A DNA stretch of 64,000 nt from JANQIO01 sp965601975 (GTDB lineage Bacteria; Pseudomonadota; Gammaproteobacteria; Pseudomonadales; Halieaceae): assembly GCA_965601975.1 (NCBI GenBank), contig OZ271856.1, positions 930,001 through 994,000 of the forward strand. The letters run 5' to 3'. A model generated the notes under the pieces. That model was not told the origin of the DNA. It saw only the letters and a program-made list of their open reading frames with translations, and searched no databases. Shown here one piece after another: positions 9,992 through 19,756 of the stretch. The stretch's first letter is position 1; every line of letters starts with the position of its first letter. A program made the position numbers and the translations under genes.

Positions 9992-11371
9992 TTGGCCCAC
10001 CACGTCCATATTCTGGGCATTTGCGGCACGTTCATGGGAGGCCTCGCGCTGCTGGCGCGAGAGCTGGGCCTGCGCGTGACCGGCTCCGACGCCAATGTCT
10101 ATCCGCCCATGAGCACGCAGCTGGAAGCGGCGGGAATCGAGCTGATGGAGGGCTATGAGCCCGCGCACCTGGACCCGGCCCCGGACCTGGTGGTGGTGGG
10201 CAATGCCCTGTCGCGCGGCAATCCCGCCATCGAGTACCTGCTCAACAGCACCATTCCCTACACCTCGGGTCCCCAGTGGCTGGCAGAGCATGTGCTGCAG
10301 AACCGCTGGGTGCTGGCAGTGGCGGGCACCCACGGCAAGACCACCACCTCCAGCCTGCTGGCCTGGTTGCTGGAGCAGGCGGATATGGCACCGGGTTTCC
10401 TGATCGGCGGCGTGCCGGGGAATTTCGGGGTGTCGGCCCGACTTGGCGGCAGCGACTTTTTCGTGGTCGAGGCCGACGAATACGACACGGCGTTTTTCGA
10501 CAAGCGCTCGAAGTTCGTGCACTACCGCCCGCGCACCCTGACCCTGAACAACCTGGAGTTTGACCACGCCGATATCTTCCCGGAACTGGCCGCCATCCAG
10601 CGCCAGTTTCATCACCTGCTGCGCACGGTGCCGGGGGAGGGCCTGGTGATTCACCGCCAGGGCGATGCGGCCCTCGACGAGGTGATTGCCCAGGGCTGCT
10701 GGACGCCTACCCAGGGCTTCGCAGTGGATGGCCCTGCGGATTGGGCCGCGGAGCCCTTGAACCCGGAAGGGAACAGCTTCGATCTAAATCATGGCAATGC
10801 GTCCGTGCCCGTCTCCTGGAACATGCTGGGCCGTCACAACCTGGAAAACGCCCTGGCGGCGGCCGCGGCGGCGCATCATGTGGGACTTTCCCTCGAAGTG
10901 ATTGCCGAGGGGCTGGCCAGCTTCGAGGGGGTGAAACGCAGGCTGGAGCTGTTGGCGGATGTGGACGGCGTGCGGGTTTACGACGACTTTGCCCACCATC
11001 CCACCGCCATCGCTTCCACACTCGAGGGCATGCGAAAGGCCGTCGGTGACAGCCGCATCCTGGTCCTGATCGAGCCGCGTTCGAATACCATGCGCCTGGG
11101 CCAGCACCGGGCGGCACTGCCCGACTCGGTGGCCGCCGCGGACCAGGTGTTCTGGTATCAGCCCGCGGGTCTCGACTGGGACCTGGCGGATGTGGTCTCC
11201 GAGAGTGCATCGCCCGCCGTACTGCGCGACGATATTGATGCCCTGGCAAACGAGGTGGCCGGCCTGAGCCGCCCGGGCGATCACATCGTAATAATGAGCA
11301 ACGGTGGGTTCGGTGGAATCCACGATCGCCTGGTCACGGAACTTCGCCAGCGAGCGGAGTCTCAGGCTTAA
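9992..11371 (+). CDS. mpl: UDP-N-acetylmuramate:L-Ala-gamma-D-Glu-meso-DAP ligase (murein recycling)
   Basis: 459 residues, a Mur-ligase paralogue that attaches recycled tripeptide to UDP-MurNAc in the cytoplasm. The N-terminus HVHILGICGTFMGGLALLA is characteristic of Mpl, and the ATP-binding loop GTHGKTTTSS and the C-terminal YDDFAHHPTAI motif are in place. The start is TTG 9992, supported by the strong GAGGAGC ribosome-binding site at 9981-9987; no ATG fits the conserved N-terminus. It is divergent from pfp across 70 bp. The next gene follows after 20 bp. Confidence 0.96.
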   Translation: MAHHVHILGICGTFMGGLALLARELGLRVTGSDANVYPPMSTQLEAAGIELMEGYEPAHLDPAPDLVVVGNALSRGNPAIEYLLNSTIPYTSGPQWLAEHVLQNRWVLAVAGTHGKTTTSSLLAWLLEQADMAPGFLIGGVPGNFGVSARLGGSDFFVVEADEYDTAFFDKRSKFVHYRPRTLTLNNLEFDHADIFPELAAIQRQFHHLLRTVPGEGLVIHRQGDAALDEVIAQGCWTPTQGFAVDGPADWAAEPLNPEGNSFDLNHGNASVPVSWNMLGRHNLENALAAAAAAHHVGLSLEVIAEGLASFEGVKRRLELLADVDGVRVYDDFAHHPTAIASTLEGMRKAVGDSRILVLIEPRSNTMRLGQHRAALPDSVAAADQVFWYQPAGLDWDLADVVSESASPAVLRDDIDALANEVAGLSRPGDHIVIMSNGGFGGIHDRLVTELRQRAESQA

Positions 11372-11391
11372 GGTCTTACGAACAAGAAATC

Positions 11392-13947
11392 ATGCCATCC
11401 CGAACGAACGCACTTTACGATCGCTGGATCCTGCAGCGACCCATCCTGAGCCTTGTTCTCAGCGCGCTGCTGGTGGGCGTACTGGCCGCGCACGCGCCGA
11501 CCACGCGCATCGATGCCTCCGCCGATACCCTGGTGCTGGAGGGCGATGAGGACCTCGAGTATTTCCGGGAGATCGGCAAGCGCTACAGCTCCGAGGATTT
11601 CCTGGTGGTCACCTTCCAGCCGCCGGGAGATTTGCTCGGTGACGAGTCGCTGGAAACCCTGGCCGGCCTGCGGGATGACCTGGCGGCCCTGGAGGGCGTC
11701 TCCGGCGTCACCACCATGCTGGACGTGCCGCTGCTGCAGAGCCCGCCCATCGCGCTGGCGGATGTGGGTTCCGACACCGGCATGCCGACCCTGGCGGACC
11801 CGGATATCGACCGCGAACTGGTGCGGCGTGAGTTCCAGGAAAGCCCCATCTACGAACAGCTGCTGGTGAGCCCCGACGGCAGGACTGCGGCCATCCAGGT
11901 CAATATCGCGCGGGACGATCGCTATTTCGACCTGCTGCAGCGGCGCGAGTCACTGCGCGAGCTGGAAGCCGTCGGCGAACTCACCGCGGGCCAGCGTGCC
12001 GAGTTGCGTGAGGCCGAAGCGGAGTTCAAGGCCTACTCGGCCCAGTTCCAGCAGCGCTCCAGCGACCTGGTCGCAGAGGTGCGCGCCGTGGTGGACGGCT
12101 ACCGCGACCGGGCGAAGCTGTTCGTCGGTGGCGTGCCGATGATTGCCGCCGATATGGTCGCCTTTGTGCGCAGCGACCTGGTGACCTTCGGCGCGGGCAT
12201 TCTGGGCTTCATGTTCGTGATGCTGTCGGTAATTTTCCGCCAGCCGCGCTGGGTCGCCCTGCCCATGACCACGGTGCTGGCGTCGGCGACGTTCATGCTG
12301 GGCCTGCTGGCCTGGCTGGACTGGCGCATGACGGTGATCTCGTCCAACTTCGTGGCAGTGCTGCTGATTGTCGGCCTCGCCATCGCCATTCACCTGGTGG
12401 TGCGCTACCGGGAACTGCAGCTGACCATGCCCGACGCCGACCAGCACGAACTGGTGCGTGAGACCGTGCGCCTGATGTGGGTGCCCTGCGCCTACACCAC
12501 GCTGACCACTGCGGTTGCCTTTGGCTCGCTGGTGGTGAGCGGATTGCGGCCGGTCATGGATTTCGGCTGGATGATGACCATCGGGATATCCGTGGCCCTG
12601 CTGCTGACCTTCGTGGTCCTGCCCTGCATCCTGGTGCTGCTCCCGCGAGGTAAGACCGCGGATCCGGGCAAGCGCCTGTCGGGCCTCACCCCGGCCTTCG
12701 CCCGCTTCACCGAGAAGCACGGCACCAGCATCCTGGTGGTGTCCTCACTGCTGGTGGCCACGGCCGTGTTCGGGATCAGCCGCCTGCAGGTCGAGAATCG
12801 CTTTATCGATTACTTCCACGAGAGCACCGAGATCTACCAGGGCATGGAGCTGCTGGATGCCCGACTCGGCGGCACCATCCCGCTGGACATCGTCATCGAC
12901 GTGAGCGAGGACGCGCTGGGCCCGGTATTCGCCGAGGACACCGGAGATGCGGAAGCTTTTGAAGAAGAAGAGGCTCTGGAAGAAGACGATATGTTCGGCG
13001 ACGACCCCTTCGCCGACGACTTCGACGAGGGCTTCGCGTCCAGCGGTGATGACTTCGAGCAGAGCTACTGGTTCACCGTGCGCGGCATGGAGCAACTGGA
13101 GGACATCCACGAGTACGTGGACTCACTGCCCCAGACCGGCAAGGTGCTGTCGCTGGCGACCACCTACAAGGTGGTCAAGCAGCTTTGGGACGGCGGCGTC
13201 GGCGATGTCGAGCTGGCGCTGGTGCAGAAGAGCCTGCCTGACGATGTGGCCAACCTGATCGTTGACCCCTACTTCGATGCAGACACCGAGCAGGCGCGCA
13301 TATCCATGCGGGTCAAGGAGACCAGCCGCGAGCTGCGCCGCGACGAGTTTCTGAAGGAATTACGCTTTCACCTGACCAACCACATGGGCCTGGAGGAGGA
13401 TCAGGTACACTTCACCAATATGCTGGTGTTGTACAACAATGTGCTGCAGAGCCTGTTCCGGTCACAAATTCTCACCCTGGGCGCGGTATTCGCGGCCATC
13501 GTGATCATGTTCTTCATCCTGTTCCGGTCCCTGGGCCTCGCCCTGATCGCCATCGCGCCGAATATCCTCGCCGCGGGCATGGTGTTGGGCATCATGGGCC
13601 TGGTGGGCATACCGCTCGATATCATGACAATCACCATCGCGGCGATCGTGGTCGGCATCGGTGTGGATGACACCATCCACTACGTGCACCGGTTCAAGCG
13701 GGAGTTCCCGAAAGACCGCAACTACCTGGCCACCATGCATCGCTGTCACGCGAGCATCGGCCGCGCCATGTACTACACGTCGATCACCATCATCGTCGGC
13801 TTCTCGATCCTGGTGTTCTCGAACTTCACGCCCAGCATCTACTTCGGTCTACTGACCGGGTTCGCCATGTTCGCGGCCCTCGTGGGCGCGCTGTTGCTGC
13901 TGCCGCAGCTGCTGATCACCTTCAAACCTCTCGGTCCCGAAAACTGA
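11392..13947 (+). CDS. RND superfamily (HAE3/MMPL-type) exporter
   Basis: 851 residues in the two-fold MMPL layout: N-terminal helix, periplasmic loop, helices around residues 260-420, a second loop, and a second helix bundle at ~690-845. The motif VVGIGVDDTIHYVHRFKREF in the second half is typical of MMPL/HAE3 exporters, which are thought to move lipids or hydrophobic molecules. An unusual acidic insert lies in the second periplasmic loop at about residues 519-548 (runs such as AFEEEEALEEDD). No adaptor or outer-membrane partner is nearby. It overlaps the following gene by one base (TGATGG), so the two are translationally coupled. Substrate unknown. Confidence 0.88.
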   Translation: MPSRTNALYDRWILQRPILSLVLSALLVGVLAAHAPTTRIDASADTLVLEGDEDLEYFREIGKRYSSEDFLVVTFQPPGDLLGDESLETLAGLRDDLAALEGVSGVTTMLDVPLLQSPPIALADVGSDTGMPTLADPDIDRELVRREFQESPIYEQLLVSPDGRTAAIQVNIARDDRYFDLLQRRESLRELEAVGELTAGQRAELREAEAEFKAYSAQFQQRSSDLVAEVRAVVDGYRDRAKLFVGGVPMIAADMVAFVRSDLVTFGAGILGFMFVMLSVIFRQPRWVALPMTTVLASATFMLGLLAWLDWRMTVISSNFVAVLLIVGLAIAIHLVVRYRELQLTMPDADQHELVRETVRLMWVPCAYTTLTTAVAFGSLVVSGLRPVMDFGWMMTIGISVALLLTFVVLPCILVLLPRGKTADPGKRLSGLTPAFARFTEKHGTSILVVSSLLVATAVFGISRLQVENRFIDYFHESTEIYQGMELLDARLGGTIPLDIVIDVSEDALGPVFAEDTGDAEAFEEEEALEEDDMFGDDPFADDFDEGFASSGDDFEQSYWFTVRGMEQLEDIHEYVDSLPQTGKVLSLATTYKVVKQLWDGGVGDVELALVQKSLPDDVANLIVDPYFDADTEQARISMRVKETSRELRRDEFLKELRFHLTNHMGLEEDQVHFTNMLVLYNNVLQSLFRSQILTLGAVFAAIVIMFFILFRSLGLALIAIAPNILAAGMVLGIMGLVGIPLDIMTITIAAIVVGIGVDDTIHYVHRFKREFPKDRNYLATMHRCHASIGRAMYYTSITIIVGFSILVFSNFTPSIYFGLLTGFAMFAALVGALLLLPQLLITFKPLGPEN

Positions 13948-14543
13948 TGGAAATCCCGCTTTTTCCCCTCTCCAGTGTGCTGTTCCCCAAGGGTCGCATT
14001 CCGCTGCAGATCTTCGAGCAGCGCTACCTCGACCTGGTGCGCGGCTGCATGAAGGAAGACACCGGCTTCGGCATGGCGTGGATCGCCAGCGGACTGGAAG
14101 TCGCTCACCCCAGTGCCGGCCAACCCAATCTGGGAGAGTGGGGCTGCTACGCCCGCATCGTCGACTGGGATTCCCTGCCCAACGGCCTGCTCGGCATCAC
14201 CATCGAGGGCAATGAGCGCTTCAAGCTCACCGGCGCCCGCGCCGAGGAAAACCAACTGGTGATGGGCGAAGTGGAGATGGAGCCGCTGCGCGCAGCGGAA
14301 CCCATGCGCGAGGAGTGGGACTCCATGCTGGACGTGCTGCGCAACCTGGAAGAGCACCCCCACGTGCAGCGCCTGGGCGTGCGCCCCGACCACAACAACG
14401 CCTGGGACGTCGGCTGCGTGCTTGCACAGCTGCTGCCGGTGGACGAACGCATCAAGTACAACCTGCTGCGCCTGGACGACATCGAGGAGTTCATGGCGCA
14501 GATGGATTCCATCCTCAACCAGCTCGGTGGCTTCGACGCATAG
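13947..14543 (+). CDS. Lon N-terminal substrate-binding domain protein
   Basis: 198 residues containing only the LonA N-terminal (PUA-like) domain: MEIPLFPLSSVLFPKGRIPL at the start, then IFEQRYLDLVRGCM. No AAA+ or protease part is present, so this is one of the stand-alone Lon-substrate-domain proteins common in gammaproteobacteria. Function unproven; a role in recognising or tethering proteins is assumed from the domain. The start codon overlaps the stop of the RND exporter gene. Confidence 0.9.
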   Translation: MEIPLFPLSSVLFPKGRIPLQIFEQRYLDLVRGCMKEDTGFGMAWIASGLEVAHPSAGQPNLGEWGCYARIVDWDSLPNGLLGITIEGNERFKLTGARAEENQLVMGEVEMEPLRAAEPMREEWDSMLDVLRNLEEHPHVQRLGVRPDHNNAWDVGCVLAQLLPVDERIKYNLLRLDDIEEFMAQMDSILNQLGGFDA

Positions 14544-15146
14544 ATGCTCACGGTTTCCTGTCTGAGGTTTGTTGTGTACGCCCGCCTCAGGGAATCGATA
14601 CTTCTTACGTTGCTGTCTTTTGTATTCCTGGTTGGAGTGGCACAGGCTTACAGTTTCGACGATAAGAACAGTGAGTTTTGGGTGCGTCAGAGCTTCCTTG
14701 TCTTTGATCGATTTTTTATCGATATAGCTTATCCACCAACAGCATGGGAAGGCCGATATACCAAGCTTGCTCTAAGTAAGGATGATGCGAAGAGTAACAA
14801 CACATTGATCTCTCTTAGTTATGACTATGACAAGGAAAAGAGAGTGATGCCACGTTCGCACTTGTCTGTCGGAGTATCGTCCACAAACGCCTATATGAGT
14901 CCCGATGCGGCCGTAACGATAAATGGGCGCAGGTGGTTCCGCACGCAGTTTGATTCCCAGAGTTCAGGGGTAATCTGGAAAACCAGATTGGATGAGAGCT
15001 ATGCCTTTTATGTGACGCTAACCTTCGATAGAAAGGACAGCGATGATGACAGTTTTCGCACTCCTCGTGTCGAAGTACTCAGTAGGATTATCGACTCTGC
15101 AATCATCGAAGATAAGTCTGAGATTCTTCGAATACAGTCCGAATGA
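14544..15146 (+). CDS. secreted protein of unknown function, AT-rich
   Basis: 200 residues starting at ATG 14544, directly after the stop of the Lon-domain gene. Residues ~18-35 form a signal peptide core (LLTLLSFVFLVGVAQA) with a likely cleavage after AQA, so the mature protein of about 165 residues is probably periplasmic. The rest is polar and beta-like without a motif I recognise and without cysteines in the mature part. Base composition and codon use are clearly more AT-rich than the flanking genes, a hint of recent acquisition. No ribosome-binding site stands out, but the position at the end of the upstream operon makes coupling possible. Confidence 0.7.
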   Translation: MLTVSCLRFVVYARLRESILLTLLSFVFLVGVAQAYSFDDKNSEFWVRQSFLVFDRFFIDIAYPPTAWEGRYTKLALSKDDAKSNNTLISLSYDYDKEKRVMPRSHLSVGVSSTNAYMSPDAAVTINGRRWFRTQFDSQSSGVIWKTRLDESYAFYVTLTFDRKDSDDDSFRTPRVEVLSRIIDSAIIEDKSEILRIQSE

Positions 15147-15173
15147 TGGCTTAGAGCGAGTTGGTAGGGACAA

Positions 15174-16091
15174 TCACCTTTCTTGATGCGCGGCTCCCAC
15201 TAGCTGCCGATTCCGCTTTCCTTGTAGATACACCTGCGCCGCCGCGACCGGGAACACCAGCCCGCCGTAGAGCAGCATCGTAAACAGCACCAGGTCGCCC
15301 ACCGGGTCTGCGACGCCGACGACAGCCGGGAAGAGGGACGCCTTGATCAGCAGCCCCAGGTTGATGTTGCGGAAAGTGACCTCGATATTGATGGCGGTAC
15401 TGTCTGGGCCGCTCAAGCGCAGCAGGCGGGGCACGTACCAACTGAATATCGCGAGTCCCAGCACAAACGCCAGCAGGATCAGGATTTCCGAGCCGGCGAA
15501 TTTCTCGATATCAACGCGACCCGCGCCGGTGGCGCCGATCACGATCAACAAGATGATGAAGATCGAGCTGCGGATGCAGATTTTCGAAAAGCGCGCGGAA
15601 CCATTGGGCCAGACCGTCAGCACACCCATGCCGATCAGAAGGGGCACCATCAGCACCAGCGTGATTTCCGTGGCGACCTTGGCCGCCGGCATCTCGAATT
15701 CGCCCGGTAGCTGGGCGGAAATCAGTAAGCCCAGCACGATGGGCGTGGTGACGAGGCAGGCGAAGGAGCAGATGGCGGTGAGCGCGATCGAGAGCGCCAC
15801 GTGGCCACGGGCCAGGAAGGTCAGCACGTTGGACATGGTGCCGCCGGGGATGGCTGCTACCAGTGCCAGTCCGACGGCCAGCCCGGTGGCGGGGTTTGTA
15901 AGGCTGATCAGCGCCCAGGCGAAGAGGGGCACCAGGATGATCTGGACGCCGATGCCGAATAAGAGCGCGCGCGGTTGCATCGCGACAGCGACAAAGTCCC
16001 GCACTTTCAGGGTCGCCCCCATGCCCAGCATGGCCAGGGCAAGCTGGGTGGCGGCGAACCAGTACTCGTAGCGGATGTAGAAGTCGAACAT
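15174..16091 (-). CDS. bile acid:sodium symporter (BASS) family transporter
   Basis: 305 residues with about nine to ten hydrophobic helices. The glycine-rich crossover typical of BASS proteins is visible as LVAAIPGGTMSNVLTFLARG (residues ~85-104), and a second conserved stretch EVTFRNINLGLLIKA lies near residue 245. Members carry organic anions such as bile acids, pantoate or 2-keto acids with Na+; the substrate here cannot be told. It is convergent with the AT-rich orphan gene and divergent from the Tat flavoprotein, sharing a short 74-bp promoter region with it. Confidence 0.88.
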   Translation of the reverse strand: MFDFYIRYEYWFAATQLALAMLGMGATLKVRDFVAVAMQPRALLFGIGVQIILVPLFAWALISLTNPATGLAVGLALVAAIPGGTMSNVLTFLARGHVALSIALTAICSFACLVTTPIVLGLLISAQLPGEFEMPAAKVATEITLVLMVPLLIGMGVLTVWPNGSARFSKICIRSSIFIILLIVIGATGAGRVDIEKFAGSEILILLAFVLGLAIFSWYVPRLLRLSGPDSTAINIEVTFRNINLGLLIKASLFPAVVGVADPVGDLVLFTMLLYGGLVFPVAAAQVYLQGKRNRQLVGAAHQER

Positions 16092-16165
16092 GGGTTGCTA
16101 GCCTCGCACGGACAGGTCTGTTTCGGAAGGAAAAACAACCCGGCGGCTTGGGCTATGCTTCTGTC

Positions 16166-18004
16166 ATGAAAGATAAAAAGAACGACGGCATCACTCGGCG
16201 GCAATTCCTCAACGGAACGCAGGTTGCGATTGGCGCTTCGCTGCTGAGCCCCTGGGCCGAGGTGTTCGGATCGGCCAATTCCGCGGCGTACTACCCCCCT
16301 GCAAAGACTGGCATGCGCGGTAGCCACGACGGTGCCTGGGAAGTCATGCATGGCCGGGTGTCGGGAAAGACATGGCCCCAGGGCTCGCCGGAGGAATCCT
16401 ATGACCTCGTCATCGTGGGTGGCGGCATCAGCGGATTGGCGTCAGCCTTCTTCTATCGCCAGTCCAAACCCGATGCGCGCATTCTTATCCTGGACAACCA
16501 CGACGACGTTGGTGGGCACGCCAAGCGCAACGAATTCCAGGTGGGCGCAGACACCCTCATTGCCTACGGCGGCACGGAATCCATCGACACACCTTCATCC
16601 TATGCGAAGGTCTCCCGCCAGTTGCTGCGTGATGTGGGAATCGATACCCAGCGTTTCTATGACTACTACGACCAGGATCTCTACGACAAGCTGGGCCTCG
16701 GGTATGCCGTGGCTTTTGACTCCGAGACCTATGGTCAGCGCAAGCTGGTCAAGGATTACGGATCGGTATCCTGGGAGACGTTCGCGGCCCAGGCGCCGAT
16801 GACGGACAAGGCCCGGGCCGACCTGGTGCGGGCGTTCACGGCGGAGGTGGATTACCTGCCGGGTATGAGCCGGGCAGAAAAGATCGCGCTGCTGAAGCGC
16901 ACCAGCTATCGCGACTACCTCAAGAACTACGTGAAGGTGGACGACCAGGTGCTGGCGCTCTACCAGCGCTGGGGCATGAGCTACTGGTGCGTGGGCATGG
17001 ACGAAGTGCCGGCCATCGATATTCTCTATTACGGCGACGGCGGTGATCTGCCCGGTCTCAGCCATACCTTGTCCCGCGAGGGCGGTAGAGGCACCGAGCC
17101 CTATATCTTCCATTTCCCCGACGGCAACGCCTCGATCGTGCGCCTGCTGGTGCGGAACATGGTGCCCGGTGCGCTGCCGGGTGAGACCATGGAAGACAGT
17201 GTCACCGCGCGCCTCGACTACAGCGCACTGGATCGCGCCGGCAATGACCTGCGCATCCGCCTGAATTCGACCGTGGTCAATGCAATCCACACCGCCGATG
17301 AGAAGGCGGTGGATGTTACCTATGTTCGCGATGGCAAAAGCCACACCGTGCGCGCCGACCATTGCGTCATGGCCTGCTACAACAGCGCCATTCCCTATCT
17401 CTGCCCGGAACTGCCCGAGCAGCAGCGGGCCGGGCTGGCCTATAACGTCAAGGTGCCGCTGGTATACACCAAGGTGGCCGTGCCCCACTGGAAGTGGTTT
17501 GCCGATGAGGGCATGCGCTTCGTTTACTACACCAACGACTTCTATAAACAGGTGGAACTGGACTACCCGGTGTCCCTGGGCGGCTACCAGTTTGGCAGCT
17601 CGCCGGACGAGCCCATGGTGCTGCATATGTGCCATGTGCCCCTGTTCGATGATATCCGGGGACCTGCCCAGTGGCGGGAAGGGCGGCGCCAGATGCTGGG
17701 GCGGTCATTCGCCGAATTCGAGCACCATGTGAAAGACCAGCTTGACCAGGCCATCGGCCACGCGGGCTTTGACGCGGAACGCGACATCGCCGGCATCACG
17801 GTCAATCGCTGGGCTCACGGTTACTCCTACTCGCCGGACCTGCTGTGGGAGCCGGAATACGCGAAAGAGGCTGACAAGCCCTGGGTGCAGGGTCGCCAGC
17901 CTTTCGGACGCATCGCCATTGCCAACTCCGATGCCGGCGCCGCCTCCAATACCAACTCGGCCATCAAGCAGGCCTGGCGGGCGGTGCAGGAGACACTGGC
18001 CTGA
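16166..18004 (+). CDS. Tat-exported FAD-dependent oxidoreductase (spermidine dehydrogenase-like)
   Basis: 612 residues from ATG 16166. The N-terminus has a twin-arginine signal (ITRRQFLNG, Arg11-Arg12) followed by a hydrophobic stretch (AIGASLLSPW). The FAD dinucleotide fold begins near residue 80 (DLVIVGGGISGLASAFFYRQ). Length and the GGTESIDTPSSY segment resemble periplasmic spermidine dehydrogenase-type amine oxidases, but substrate assignment is tentative. Six in-frame codons upstream of 16166 are open; the Tat motif position favours the internal ATG. It stands alone, divergent from the BASS transporter. Confidence 0.85.
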   Translation: MKDKKNDGITRRQFLNGTQVAIGASLLSPWAEVFGSANSAAYYPPAKTGMRGSHDGAWEVMHGRVSGKTWPQGSPEESYDLVIVGGGISGLASAFFYRQSKPDARILILDNHDDVGGHAKRNEFQVGADTLIAYGGTESIDTPSSYAKVSRQLLRDVGIDTQRFYDYYDQDLYDKLGLGYAVAFDSETYGQRKLVKDYGSVSWETFAAQAPMTDKARADLVRAFTAEVDYLPGMSRAEKIALLKRTSYRDYLKNYVKVDDQVLALYQRWGMSYWCVGMDEVPAIDILYYGDGGDLPGLSHTLSREGGRGTEPYIFHFPDGNASIVRLLVRNMVPGALPGETMEDSVTARLDYSALDRAGNDLRIRLNSTVVNAIHTADEKAVDVTYVRDGKSHTVRADHCVMACYNSAIPYLCPELPEQQRAGLAYNVKVPLVYTKVAVPHWKWFADEGMRFVYYTNDFYKQVELDYPVSLGGYQFGSSPDEPMVLHMCHVPLFDDIRGPAQWREGRRQMLGRSFAEFEHHVKDQLDQAIGHAGFDAERDIAGITVNRWAHGYSYSPDLLWEPEYAKEADKPWVQGRQPFGRIAIANSDAGAASNTNSAIKQAWRAVQETLA

Positions 18005-18374
18005 CCGCAGTCAATCCGGACCGGATGCACTGTCTAGCCTGGGAAATGCCAAATTTGCACCCTTGCAAGAGTCCTGTGGCTGAATTAGTTTGAACTAGCG
18101 TTATGTCACCAGGGTTGGTGCACCATAAGAACAGGGATGAAGCAGGATCGCATTCGTCTCCGCCAACCGCATACACATGGCGCAGGGGAATAGCAGGATG
18201 CTTGTCAGGGACAGACTTCTTCGTTTTCTCGGCTCAGCCGGCGCGATGGATCGCGTCACTGAGGAGCCTCCCGTTTTCTGTTTGAGATTCGCTCATATGC
18301 TGTCGGCCATCGTCGACGGCAGGCGGAACTGTCTACGCCGGGTCAGTCGACCCGTTCATAACAAGGAGAGTTAT
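18005..18374. other. 370-bp gene-free leader region
   Basis: No convincing gene on either strand. A frame joined to the downstream gene is open from 18177 but codes for a non-protein-like leader and lacks a ribosome-binding site. The only local symmetry I see is TAGTT-TG-AACTA at 18086-18097. The region ends with a good ribosome-binding site (AAGGAGAG) for the gene at 18375, so it is best read as a long 5' untranslated/promoter region. Confidence 0.5.
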
Positions 18375-19706
18375 ATGAAGTCGATACAGAGAGTAAAAGC
18401 AGTCGGGATGTCTTTGGCGCTGGGCATCTGCTCGGCAGGTGCCACAGCGGAAACCCGGTACGAGATTTCCGGTTTCATTGACGAAGCGTCGATCCTGCTG
18501 CTGGAAGACATCGAGCAGTTTGGAGGCGCGACGTTCTCAGGTGTGATGTCCTACGATTCCACGCGCGCTCCGTTCTTGACCGATCCGACCTCTGCCGCCT
18601 ATGACGGCGCCAGTCTTCAGCTGACGCTGACAGACAATTTCGGTGGCACTTTCTCGATCACGATCGAGAACGGCACCTCGGCCGCCATCGATGATTTTGA
18701 CGGCGTCGACTACCAGACGCTCAACAGCGAGCCACCGGCAGGTTATGGCATACCGACCATCACCACGACCACGCTACCCGGGTATGCAACGGATCCCACC
18801 CTGGGTGTCTCCGTCACATTGATCGATTACGACAGTGTGGTCTTCATGGAAGGAGAGCTGTACCCGAATATCGATCCTGATCTCTGGGACGTGAGGTCCT
18901 ACACCATCCGTACGCTTGTCCCGGGTACAAACCAGGTGTCCCGTTCCATGTCCGGGACGATCACATCCATGACACTGATCTCGCCGCCGCCGGACGCCGA
19001 TGGCGACGGTGTGGCCGATGCCGATGACAATTGCCCCCTGGCGCCCAACCCCGAACAGATTGATGAGGATGGCGACGGCATTGGCCGCGGTTGCGTGCCA
19101 GTACCGGCGGATGCCTTCTGTGCGGGCGGTGTATCCACCGAGGCGTCGAGCAAAGACAGGCTGCGCGTTTTGAACCGCAGTGTTCTGACCGGTGATGCGC
19201 TGGCTAGAGCCGGCATCCGTGTGGCACGCCGGGCAATCCTGACGGGGACAGCTACGGAGTTCAACCAAAGCGCTGCGTTCGCGCCGATCGACGTTCCCGC
19301 CGACGCGGAAGCCCTTGGGCCCGTGAGTGTGACCGGCGGAACCCTCACGCTCGGCGCGGGAAGCTATGTGGCTGACGCCATGACCCTTGGTGCCGGCGGC
19401 CAGTTGGCGGTCGACGCACAGTCCAACGCACCCGTAATCGTCTACATACCGTCCGGCGCCATCAGCTTCGCGGCAGATGCTGCGCTCAATGCAGGCGGGG
19501 ACCCGGGCGCACTGGTGTTGGTAGTCGGGGGCGGCCAGCCGGTTCAACTGGTGGGCAGCAGCAGTCTCACCGGCAAGCTGTACGCGACCAACAGCGTCGT
19601 CAATCTGCGTGAAAATGCGTCAGTGACCGGAAATGTCGTTGCGCGCCGGCTTTTCCTGCGGGATAGGTCGCAACTGGCGGAAGAACGCACGCATTGCAAC
19701 GAGTGA
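18375..19706 (+). CDS. secreted protein with thrombospondin type-3 calcium repeat
   Basis: 443 residues from ATG 18375, chosen because AAGGAGAG lies 6-7 bases upstream and the protein then begins with a signal peptide (VKAVGMSLALGICSAGATAE). Residues ~30-195 form a beta-rich domain of unknown type. At about 203-235 is a calcium-binding thrombospondin type-3 repeat (DADGDGVADADDNCPLAPNP, then DEDGDGIGRGC). The C-terminal ~170 residues have a repetitive, glycine-rich beta pattern (TLTLGAGSYVADAMTLGAGG) suggestive of a beta-helix or adhesin-like fold. Probably periplasmic or cell-surface. It is followed by a strong terminator. Function unknown. Confidence 0.75.
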   Translation: MKSIQRVKAVGMSLALGICSAGATAETRYEISGFIDEASILLLEDIEQFGGATFSGVMSYDSTRAPFLTDPTSAAYDGASLQLTLTDNFGGTFSITIENGTSAAIDDFDGVDYQTLNSEPPAGYGIPTITTTTLPGYATDPTLGVSVTLIDYDSVVFMEGELYPNIDPDLWDVRSYTIRTLVPGTNQVSRSMSGTITSMTLISPPPDADGDGVADADDNCPLAPNPEQIDEDGDGIGRGCVPVPADAFCAGGVSTEASSKDRLRVLNRSVLTGDALARAGIRVARRAILTGTATEFNQSAAFAPIDVPADAEALGPVSVTGGTLTLGAGSYVADAMTLGAGGQLAVDAQSNAPVIVYIPSGAISFAADAALNAGGDPGALVLVVGGGQPVQLVGSSSLTGKLYATNSVVNLRENASVTGNVVARRLFLRDRSQLAEERTHCNE

Positions 19707-19729
19707 GTTTAACGCCAGCAACACAGGGT

Positions 19730-19756
19730 AGGGGCGCATCGCGCCCCTCTTTGTTT
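19730..19756 (+). terminator. rho-independent terminator after the thrombospondin-repeat gene
   Basis: Perfect 8-bp stem AGGGGCGC / GCGCCCCT (19730-19737 with 19741-19748) around an ATC loop, followed by the T-rich CTTTGTTT. It lies 24 bp after the stop codon. Confidence 0.85.

Noticed and set aside
18177..18374. 66-codon N-terminal extension of the thrombospondin-repeat protein
   Set aside because: The internal ATG 18375 has a strong ribosome-binding site and starts a clean signal peptide; the extension would bury it.
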